A stretch of 64,000 nucleotides of DNA from Holophagales bacterium. GTDB taxonomy: Bacteria > Acidobacteriota > Thermoanaerobaculia > UBA5066. Positions 15,705 through 22,105 of this stretch are shown here, in pieces. Where the stretch lies: assembly GCA_016719485.1 (NCBI GenBank), contig JADJZB010000021.1, forward strand, positions 62,001-126,000. The letters are read 5' to 3'. Below the pieces are notes generated by a model that worked only from the letters and a program-made list of their open reading frames with translations, did no database searches and was not told the DNA's origin. How positions within the stretch are numbered: position 1 is the first letter of the stretch; every line of letters begins with the position of its first letter. The translations under genes were made by a program, and so were the position numbers.

Positions 15705-16748
15705 TCAGCGGGTTCGGCTGCCGTCGAACGGCCGGCGGAAGAAGCCGAAGAGCTCCCGGCGGGAGACTTCCTTCGGTTCGTCGCTCACCGGGGCGCCGGG
15801 TGCGGCCGGCCGTGGCAGGGGTGCCGCCGGACGCGGCCGGCTCGTCGTGCTCTCGGGGGCGCCGAGGCGGGCGGCGACGATCTCCTCGACCGCCGTCTCG
15901 AGGGTCGTCTTCGCGCGGAACCGGAGGAGCTCTCCGGCGCGAGACAGGGAGGCGATCCGGCCCGGACGGGCCGGGGGCTCCTCGACGCGAATCCTCAACG
16001 GGCGGAAGGCCCGCTCGGCGAGGAGCCGGACGAGGTGCGACGGGGCGACGCCGCGGCCGCTTCCGAGGTTGATCGTCCGTCCGGCCGGGCGAAGGGCCAG
16101 CGCGGCGAGGATCCCGTGGACCGCGTCGCGGACGTGCAGGAGGTCCTGGGGTGCGTCGGAGTCGACGACGACCTCTCCACCGTCGAGGAGCGTCTCGAGG
16201 GCGTCCTGCGGAAAGCGGTTCGCGGGCGCTCCGGGTGCGAGGATGCGGAACAGGCGGAGGATGACGTTCGGCACTTCGGAGCCGCGGAGGCGCGACTCCT
16301 CGACCATCCGCTGGAGCAGGACGGGGTCGCGCCCGGGGTCGATCGGCTCTTCCTCGAGGGCGGGCTGGCCCGGGGAAGCGGGGGAGCCGTAGAGCGCCCC
16401 GTCGGAGAGGTGGACGAGGAAGGGCTTCTCGTGACTCCGCATCGCCTCGAGCATCGAGACCACGCCCGGGCCTCCCGGCGGGAAGAGCGCCGCGTTCACG
16501 ACGGCGTCGGGTTTCAGGTCGCGGAAGACGTCGCTGGCGGCGCCGGGTAGGGAAAGGTCGGCGGTGACGACCGTCGCTTTCGGGAATGCGCGAAGCTCCC
16601 GGGCGCGCTCCTCCCGGACGGCGCGTCCGTCGCCCTGGTCCCCCATCGCGTCGACGACGGCCACCTCGGCTCCCTCGGAGAGAAGCTGTCTGGCCACCGC
16701 CGACCCGACGAGGCCGGCCCCGCCGGCCACGAGGACCCGAAAGGCCAC
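15705..16748 (-). CDS. Extended SDR-like NAD(P)-binding protein lacking the YxxxK active site
   Basis: A 347-residue epimerase-like protein. The nucleotide motif GGAGLVGSAVA is intact, followed by AEVAVVDAMGD, PDAVVNAALFPPGG and LSDGALYGSP. At the place of the catalytic YxxxK the sequence reads VLLQRMVEE, with no Tyr or Lys. The later RLFRILAPG, DLLHVRDAVHGI and NLGSGRGV are kept. A Pro/Arg-rich tail ends RELFGFFRRPF. It may be a non-catalytic or altered SDR. The GTG start comes 2 nt after the stop of the MCE gene, so it is the last gene of the lipid-transport operon. Homologues of sugar epimerases are the nearest kin. Confidence 0.78.
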   Translation of the reverse strand: MAFRVLVAGGAGLVGSAVARQLLSEGAEVAVVDAMGDQGDGRAVREERARELRAFPKATVVTADLSLPGAASDVFRDLKPDAVVNAALFPPGGPGVVSMLEAMRSHEKPFLVHLSDGALYGSPASPGQPALEEEPIDPGRDPVLLQRMVEESRLRGSEVPNVILRLFRILAPGAPANRFPQDALETLLDGGEVVVDSDAPQDLLHVRDAVHGILAALALRPAGRTINLGSGRGVAPSHLVRLLAERAFRPLRIRVEEPPARPGRIASLSRAGELLRFRAKTTLETAVEEIVAARLGAPESTTSRPRPAAPLPRPAAPGAPVSDEPKEVSRRELFGFFRRPFDGSRTR

Positions 16749-16750
16749 GC

Positions 16751-17956
16751 CTACTCCCTCGGCTCGGGCGTCGGGGCGGGTCCGAGCGCCTCGGGCGAGG
16801 CCGCGTCCGCCTTCGCCTTCTCGGCCTCGTAGCGCGTCTGGATGCCCGACCGCTGCCGGTTCCTCACGAGCCACTTGAGGGGCTTGGACTCGTCGATGCC
16901 GACGAGGATGTCGTCGACGGCCTCGAAGAGAGCCGGGTCGTTGACGAGCTTGCCGGCGGTCCCTTCGCCGCCGTCGATCTTCTCGGCCACGCGGGCGAGG
17001 CTTCCCGAGATGCGCGAGAGGTCCTTCATCAGGTCGCGGGCGAACGTCTCGTCGCGGACGAGCTTCGGAAGGAGGCCGTTCCCCGTCGAGAGGTCCTTCG
17101 AGAAGCCGGCGAGCCCGTCCGCTGCCGCCTGGAGCGACTCGACCATCGCGAAGAACTTCCTCTTCCCCTCGGGGTCTCCGAGGAGCGCCGGGACGAGCCC
17201 TTCGCCCTCGCCGGCCCCCTTCTCGACGGCGCCGAGGATCTTCCGGAGGGAGGCCACCGAGCCCTCCAGCTCCAACGTCACGCGGTCGGCGAGCGCCTCG
17301 TCGGAGACGAGGCGGCCGACGAGCCCCTTCCCCGTGCGGGCGTCCTCGAGGAGGGCGTTCGTCGAGGCGATCGTTTGCCGGAGCGAGCGCGACAGCTCCT
17401 TGCCCTCCGGGGTCGCGCTCGTGAGCTCGCCGACGAACCCCTCCCCCTTCTCCACGCGGCCCAGGATCGTCTTGAGCGACTTGGCGACGGCGCTGACGTT
17501 GTCGACGAGGTCGCCCGACCCGGCGAGGATCTTCTCGAGCTCGCTTCCGCGAATGGCCGAGATCTCCGTGCCGGGCTCCGCCAGAGGCTTGTCGGATGAC
17601 CCCGGGGTCACCTCCAGGTACTTGTCGCCGAGGAGCCCGATCGTCTTGATCTCCACGCGGCTGTCGGTCCGGACGAGGTGGCGGTAGCGGCGCTCGATGT
17701 CGAAGCGGACGATCAGGTCCTCGCCCGGCTTCTTCGGGACTTCCACGTCCTGGACGGCGCCGACGGTGACACCCGCGAGGCGGACCTGGTTCCCGCCCAT
17801 CAGGCCCTGGGAGTTCGGGAAGAGGGCGAAATAGCTGCTCCGGGCGAGGAAGAAGCCGGTCTTGCCGCCGACGATGACGATCATGACGACGAGGAGGAGG
17901 AGCGAGGTGAAGACGATGACCCCGACGCGGGAGCGGGTGCGGCTGTCGGCTCTCAT
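16751..17956 (-). CDS. mlaD: MlaD/MCE family lipid-binding protein
   Basis: A 401-residue MCE protein: one N-terminal membrane anchor (VGVIVFTSLLLLVVMIVIVGG), then the MCE domain (ALFPNSQGLMGGNQVRLAGV, VGAVQDVEV, TIGLLGDKYLEVTPG). A long helical C-terminal half follows, with repeats built on GDLVDNVSAV, GLVGRLVSDEALADRV and GTAGKLVNDP. MCE proteins form hexamers carrying phospholipids between the inner and outer membranes. The ATG overlaps the ATPase stop by 4 nt. It forms an operon with mlaE- and mlaF-type genes. No mlaB or mlaC is present. Confidence 0.9.
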   Translation of the reverse strand: MRADSRTRSRVGVIVFTSLLLLVVMIVIVGGKTGFFLARSSYFALFPNSQGLMGGNQVRLAGVTVGAVQDVEVPKKPGEDLIVRFDIERRYRHLVRTDSRVEIKTIGLLGDKYLEVTPGSSDKPLAEPGTEISAIRGSELEKILAGSGDLVDNVSAVAKSLKTILGRVEKGEGFVGELTSATPEGKELSRSLRQTIASTNALLEDARTGKGLVGRLVSDEALADRVTLELEGSVASLRKILGAVEKGAGEGEGLVPALLGDPEGKRKFFAMVESLQAAADGLAGFSKDLSTGNGLLPKLVRDETFARDLMKDLSRISGSLARVAEKIDGGEGTAGKLVNDPALFEAVDDILVGIDESKPLKWLVRNRQRSGIQTRYEAEKAKADAASPEALGPAPTPEPRE

Positions 17957-18720
17957 GGTGCGGTGGTCTCCCTCGTGCCGGTCTCTTCCGCGGCGAGGAA
18001 GGCGCGGAGGGCGGCGACGTCGGAACGGCGGGCCTCGTCGGGGCTCCCGACGAAGGTGAAGCGCCCTTTCTCCAGGAACGCGATCCGGTCGGCCACGTAG
18101 AGGGCCGAGGCGATGTCGTGCGTCACGACGACGGAGGTCGTCGCGAGGCGCGAGTTCAGGTCGACGATGAGGCGGTTGATCGTCATCGCCGTCACGGGGT
18201 CCAGGCCGGTCGTCGGCTCGTCGTAGAGGAGGACCTCCGGCTTGAGCGCGATGGTGCGTGCCAGCGAGACCCGTTTCTTCATTCCGCCCGAGAGCGACGA
18301 GGGGAGGAGCGGCATCACGTCGGGGCCGAGGTTGACGAAGGCGAGTACCTCCTCCACGCGGGCGGCGACGTCGGCGTCCGTCATCTTCGTGTGCTCCCAG
18401 AGGGCGAAGGCGACGTTCTCGAAGACCGTCATCGAATCGAAGAGGGCCCCCATCTGGAAGAGCATCCCGACCTTCTTCCGAATCGGTACGAGCTCTTCCT
18501 CGGCGAGGCGGGAGACCTCGAGGCCGTCGACGAAGACTTCTCCCGCGTCGGGGTGCGTCAGCCCGTTCATGTGCCGGAGCGAGACCGACTTGCCGCTCCC
18601 CGACCCCCCGAGAATCACCATCACCTCGCCGCGCCGCACGGACAGGTCGACGGAGTCCAGGACGACGTTGTCGCCGAAGGCCTTCGATACGGCTCTGAGC
18701 TCGATGACGGGGTCGCTCAT
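17953..18720 (-). CDS. mlaF: MlaF-like ABC transporter ATPase
   Basis: A 255-residue ATPase. Walker A is GGSGSGKSVSLRHMNGL, the signature SLSGGMKKRVSLARTIA, Walker B VLLYDEPTTGLDPVT, with the H-loop in VVVTHDIASA. SGSGKS followed by a helix with HMNGL, and the MKKR signature, are typical of the MlaF/MCE subgroup. It powers lipid transfer with the MlaE-like permease upstream (ATGA overlap) and the MlaD-like protein downstream (ATGA overlap). Confidence 0.92.
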   Translation of the reverse strand: MSDPVIELRAVSKAFGDNVVLDSVDLSVRRGEVMVILGGSGSGKSVSLRHMNGLTHPDAGEVFVDGLEVSRLAEEELVPIRKKVGMLFQMGALFDSMTVFENVAFALWEHTKMTDADVAARVEEVLAFVNLGPDVMPLLPSSLSGGMKKRVSLARTIALKPEVLLYDEPTTGLDPVTAMTINRLIVDLNSRLATTSVVVTHDIASALYVADRIAFLEKGRFTFVGSPDEARRSDVAALRAFLAAEETGTRETTAP

Positions 18721-19535
18721 CCGAATGGCAAAGCGATGAAGAGCTTCGTGAGGAAGAAGTCGGTGATGAGGATCGTGATGGACGCGGCGACGACGGCGAC
18801 CGTCGTCGCCCGTCCGACGCCGTCCGCCCCGCCCGTGGCCCCGAGGCCGTTGTAGCAGCCGATGAGGGCGATCTCGAGGCCGAAGACCGGCGTCTTGCAC
18901 AGGCCGTGCATCAGGTCGTTGACGGAGAGCGCCTGCAGCGTCGTCGACAGGTAGAAGCCCGCCCCGATCTTGATCTCGAAGGCGGCGATGATGAGGCCGC
19001 CGAGCATGCCGTGGAAGATGGCGATGAGGGTGAGGACGGGGAGCATGACCGTCAGCGCGACGACGCGCGGCAGGACGAGCTTGCGGATCGGGGAGGTGCC
19101 GAGGGCGCGCAGGGCGTCGACCTGCTCGGTGACGGCCATCGTGCCGAGCTCGGCCGTGATCCCGGCCCCGCAGCGCGCGGCCAGCATGAGGGCCGTCAGG
19201 ACGGGACCGAGCTCACGGGTGAGCGAGAGGATGACGGCCCGCCCGACGACGAGCTTTCCGCCGAACTGCTCGAGCGCGTAAGCCGTCTGGAGGGCGAGGA
19301 CCATCCCCGTGAAGAGGCAGGTCAGGTTCGCGACGGCGATCGACTGGACGCCGAGGGCGTCCATCTGGCGCAGGATCTCGCCCCCTTCCCACCGCTTGCG
19401 TCCCTCGCGGACGAGGCTGCCGGCGAGGAGACCGAGGCCGCCGAGGTGGGAGAAGACCCTGCGAAACCAGCGGCGGAGCCGCGGGAGCGTCCAGGACGGG
19501 TCGCGGCGGGCCTCCGCGGGGGCGGTTTCGGTCAC
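18717..19535 (-). CDS. mlaE: MlaE-like ABC permease
   Basis: A 272-residue MlaE/YrbE permease: an amphipathic N-terminus, then VANLTCLFTGMVLALQTAYAL, the conserved LGPVLTALMLAARCGAGITAELG core and QVDALRALGTSP. Later helices include LIAIFHGMLGGLII, and CKTPVFGLEIALIGCYNGL ends the core. The start is set at GTG (VTETAPAEARR), because a TACAAT box lies 7 nt upstream and the longer in-frame extension would run into the divergent gene. First gene of the MCE lipid operon. Confidence 0.9.
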   Translation of the reverse strand: MTETAPAEARRDPSWTLPRLRRWFRRVFSHLGGLGLLAGSLVREGRKRWEGGEILRQMDALGVQSIAVANLTCLFTGMVLALQTAYALEQFGGKLVVGRAVILSLTRELGPVLTALMLAARCGAGITAELGTMAVTEQVDALRALGTSPIRKLVLPRVVALTVMLPVLTLIAIFHGMLGGLIIAAFEIKIGAGFYLSTTLQALSVNDLMHGLCKTPVFGLEIALIGCYNGLGATGGADGVGRATTVAVVAASITILITDFFLTKLFIALPFG

Positions 19536-19542
19536 GGGGGCG

Positions 19543-19548
19543 ATTGTA
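19543..19548 (-). promoter_or_regulatory. -10 box of the MCE/Mla operon (leaderless type)
   Basis: TACAAT on the minus strand ends 7 nt before the GTG start of the permease gene. Confidence 0.5.
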
Positions 19549-19558
19549 CGGGCCGTAC
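19546..19558. promoter_or_regulatory. Palindrome between divergent mlaE and plsC
   Basis: GTACGG and CCGTAC flank a single G. It lies in a 41-bp divergent promoter region between the two -10 boxes, so a bound protein could affect both directions. It may be chance in GC-rich DNA. Confidence 0.3.
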
Positions 19559-19561
19559 CGG

Positions 19562-19567
19562 TAGACT
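19562..19567 (+). promoter_or_regulatory. -10 box of plsC (leaderless type)
   Basis: TAGACT ends 9 nt before the plsC ATG; no Shine-Dalgarno is present. Confidence 0.45.
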
Positions 19568-19576
19568 CGCGCCTCG

Positions 19577-20290
19577 ATGCAGCTCCTCTACACGGTGTGG
19601 GTCTGGCTTTTCGGGCTGGTGGTGACACCCGTCTTCGGGACTCTGGCGATCCTCACGTCCTGGATCCCGCCCCGCGGGAAGATCTACCAGTACTGGGCGC
19701 GCTGGTGGTCGTGGACTCTCCTGAGAGCGGCAGGAATCGACGTGGTCGTGGAGACGACGGAGGACGCGCGGACGGTCCCCGAGGCGATCTTCATGGCGAA
19801 TCACACCTCGGCGGCGGACATCGTCGTGATCTTCGTCGCCCTCTCCCGCGACGTGCGGTTCGTGGCGAAGCGGGGCCTCTTCTGGATTCCGTTCCTCGGC
19901 TGGTCGATGTGGCTCGCCGGCTTCATCCCGGTCGACCGCGAGCGGAAGGACAAGGGGCGCGAGGCGTTCGACCGGATCGGGAAGAGCCTGAAGAAGGGGG
20001 TTTCGATCCTCGTCTTTCCCGAGGGAACCCGCTCGCGGAACGGCAAGCTCCTGCCTTTCAAGAAGGCGGGCTTCCTCCTGGCGATGCGGAGCGGGATGCC
20101 GATCGTTCCGGTCGGCATCACGGGGGCCCGGGCTGTCCTCGGCGCCGACGGCCTTCTCGTCCGCCGGGGGAGGATCACCGTCCGGGTCGGAGACCCCGTC
20201 CCGTCCGACGGTTACGCCTTCGCGCAGCGCGGTGAGTACATCGAGAAGGTGCGGGCCGAGATCGCCAGGCTGGGCGATTCGTCGGAGTAA
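19577..20290 (+). CDS. plsC: 1-acyl-sn-glycerol-3-phosphate acyltransferase (PlsC family)
   Basis: A 237-residue membrane acyltransferase. Two N-terminal hydrophobic segments precede catalytic motif I NHTSAADIVVI (HxxxxD). Then come FVAKRGLFWIPFLGWSMWL, GFIPVDRERKDKG and motif III FPEGTRSRNGKLLPFKKAGF, with VPVGITGAR at the end. It adds the second acyl chain in phosphatidic acid synthesis at the inner membrane. Its divergent neighbour is a lipid-transport operon, a sensible pairing of phospholipid synthesis and trafficking. Confidence 0.92.
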   Translation: MQLLYTVWVWLFGLVVTPVFGTLAILTSWIPPRGKIYQYWARWWSWTLLRAAGIDVVVETTEDARTVPEAIFMANHTSAADIVVIFVALSRDVRFVAKRGLFWIPFLGWSMWLAGFIPVDRERKDKGREAFDRIGKSLKKGVSILVFPEGTRSRNGKLLPFKKAGFLLAMRSGMPIVPVGITGARAVLGADGLLVRRGRITVRVGDPVPSDGYAFAQRGEYIEKVRAEIARLGDSSE

Positions 20291-20374
20291 ACTCCGCCCG
20301 TCGCGCGGCGCCTTGAGAGGCAAGCCCGCGGCGGCCGCCCCATCCGGGACGGCGATCCCGATCGGAGGTTTTCC

Positions 20375-21433
20375 ATGTCGACCGTGCCCCCCAGCGAGGA
20401 GACCGTCCTCGAAGCGCTCCGCAACGTCAAGTATCCCGGCTTCAGCCGTGACATCGTCTCCTTCGGCTTCGTCAAGGACATCGCCGTCGGCGGCGGGAAC
20501 GTCTCGTTCCGCCTCTCGATGACGACCGCCTCCGCCGAGGTCGCCGCGCAGATCCGCTCGGAGTGCGACGCGGCGCTCCGTGCCCTGCCGGGTGTGACGG
20601 CGGTGACGATCGCCGTGGAAACCGGGCAGGCCCCGGTGAACCTGGCCGGTGCCCAGGCGGCCCGGCCCGAGATGCTCCCCGACACGCGGTTCATGGTCGC
20701 CGTCGCCTCGGGCAAGGGGGGCGTCGGCAAGTCGACCGTTGCCGGCAACCTCGCGATCGCGCTCCGGCAGCTCGGCTACACGGTCGGCCTGCTCGACTGC
20801 GACATCTACGGGCCGTCGCAGCAGATGATGATGGGGATCGACGAGAAGCCGTTCCTGAACGAGGAAGAGAAGATCGTCCCGATCGAGAAGTACGGCGTCC
20901 GGGTCATGTCGATCGGCTTCCTGATGGACGCCGACACGCCGGTCATCTGGCGCGGGCCGATGATCTACAAGGCGATCGAGCAGTTCCTCGGCGACGTGGC
21001 GTGGGGCACGCAGGACTTCCTGATCGTCGACCTCCCGCCCGGAACGGGCGACGCGCAGCTCACGCTGACGCAGAAGGTCGCCCTCTCCGGCGCCGTCATC
21101 GTCACGACGCCCCAGGACGTCGCCCTCATCGACGCGAGGAAGGGCCTCGCGATGTTCCAGAAAGTGAACGTCCCGCTCATCGGCATCATCGAGAACATGA
21201 GCGGCTTCGAGTGCCCCAAGTGCGGCCACGTCGAGCCGATCTTCAAGACCGGCGGCGGAGAGAAGACGGCGCTGCAGCTGGGCGTCCCCTTCCTCGGCCG
21301 CATCCCCCTCGACCCGCGCATCGCCCTCTCCGGAGACGCCGGAATGCCGATCGTCGCCGCCGAGCCCGACTCCGCCTCGACGAAGGCCTTCCTCGAGCTG
21401 GGCAAGGCCGTGGTAAAGGCCGTCGGGGCGTAA
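20375..21433 (+). CDS. apbC: Mrp/NBP35 family iron-sulphur cluster carrier ATPase
   Basis: A 352-residue protein with an N-terminal MIP18/DUF59 domain (ETVLEALRNVKYPGFSRDIV, residues ~1-90). The P-loop is ASGKGGVGKSTVAGNLA at about 112. Further ATPase motifs are GLLDCDIYGPS and DLPPGTGDAQL. The Fe-S ligand pair is in GFECPKCGH near 279-282. It assembles and delivers Fe-S clusters. GGAGG lies 5 nt before the ATG, and a GTAAACT -10-like element lies ~80 nt upstream. Confidence 0.93.
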   Translation: MSTVPPSEETVLEALRNVKYPGFSRDIVSFGFVKDIAVGGGNVSFRLSMTTASAEVAAQIRSECDAALRALPGVTAVTIAVETGQAPVNLAGAQAARPEMLPDTRFMVAVASGKGGVGKSTVAGNLAIALRQLGYTVGLLDCDIYGPSQQMMMGIDEKPFLNEEEKIVPIEKYGVRVMSIGFLMDADTPVIWRGPMIYKAIEQFLGDVAWGTQDFLIVDLPPGTGDAQLTLTQKVALSGAVIVTTPQDVALIDARKGLAMFQKVNVPLIGIIENMSGFECPKCGHVEPIFKTGGGEKTALQLGVPFLGRIPLDPRIALSGDAGMPIVAAEPDSASTKAFLELGKAVVKAVGA

Positions 21434-21551
21434 CCCGGCAACAGGGGCCGAGGACCGACACAGACCCCCCGGAGAGACGAGGGCACCGGAGCACGGGGGA
21501 GGGGAGCCTCGCCCCGGCGGTGAGTCCCACGGCCGCCTGCTGCGCGCGTCC

Positions 21552-21668
21552 GACCCGCTTCCGCTCGCGCTGCGGCCGGGCGGGGGGCCCGCGCGAACTC
21601 CTCGCTTCGCTCGTCAGACACGCGCGCGGGCCTGATCCCCGCCCGGTCCTCGCGCAAGCGAGCGGGTC
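21552..21668. repeat. Long imperfect inverted repeat (nested arms)
   Basis: Three arm pairs nest in order. GACCCGCT (21552-21559) pairs with AGCGGGTC (21661-21668). CCGGGCGGGG (21576-21585) pairs with CCCCGCCCGG (21637-21646). GGCCCGCGCG (21586-21595) pairs with CGCGCGGGCC (21623-21632). The ~27-nt loop contains TCGCTTCGCTCG. No coding gene overlaps. It could form a ~117-nt hairpin in DNA or RNA. Function is unknown; REP/BIME-like or remnant mobile DNA are the main options. Confidence 0.65.
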
Positions 21669-21739
21669 CCCAGTCGTGCTCGGGGGCGGCTCGCGGGACC
21701 CACCCCCGTGGCTCGGCCGCCGAGAGCATTCCCCAGGAT

Positions 21740-21956
21740 GGGGTCAGGTCTACCTTCTACACTCTGCGCGGCGCTTGGAGCACTGGAGGGGGCGTCGAAG
21801 GTCCGGTGATTCAGGTATCCCGCCGCCCGAAGGGCGGCCAGAGAACTCGAAGCTGGCACGGCGCGCGGGAGGGTTGCGCCCCGCGAAGCGAACGCCCGAG
21901 CACGCGCGAGCGGGGTGCACCCCTCCCACGCGCCCCTGGAATGTGGACGTGATCCC
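21740..21956. repeat. Candidate small mobile repeat (217 bp) bounded by imperfect terminal inverted repeats
   Basis: The left end GGGGTCAGGTCTACCTTC (21740-21757) and the right end GAATGTGGACGTGATCCC (21939-21956) are inverted copies matching at 14 of 18 positions. Inside are a perfect 7-bp hairpin (GCCGCCC GAA GGGCGGC, 21822-21838) and a 25-nt arm (21860-21884) that pairs with 21910-21934 at all but about 3 positions. The GGGGTCAGGTCTAC end resembles sequences I associate with REP-type (IS200/Y1 transposase) elements, but no transposase gene is present. The region from 21434 to 22015 otherwise holds no gene. Confidence 0.55.
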
Positions 21957-22015
21957 GACTCTCCGTTCTCCTATCCCCGTCCCCCGTTCGCATCTCGCGT
22001 CTTCCCGAAACGGAA

Positions 22016-22041
22016 ACGGCCCGGCGTCTGTGCCGGGCCGT
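22016..22041 (-). terminator. Terminator of the ccm operon
   Basis: ACGGCCCGGC and GCCGGGCCGT form a perfect 10-bp stem with a 6-nt loop, 64 bp beyond the ccmF stop. On the minus strand it is followed by TTCCGTTTC, a broken T-rich tail. Confidence 0.7.
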
Positions 22042-22105
22042 CGTGCGTCGTGGATGATTCTGGTCTCTCGGGCCGGTTTCTCTCCGGCATTCTCTTCTCG
22101 GGGTC

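Noticed and set aside
21434..22015. Small open frames in the gene-free region (for example minus strand 21614-21859)
   Set aside because: No RBS, no recognisable protein, and they cross the strong inverted repeats.
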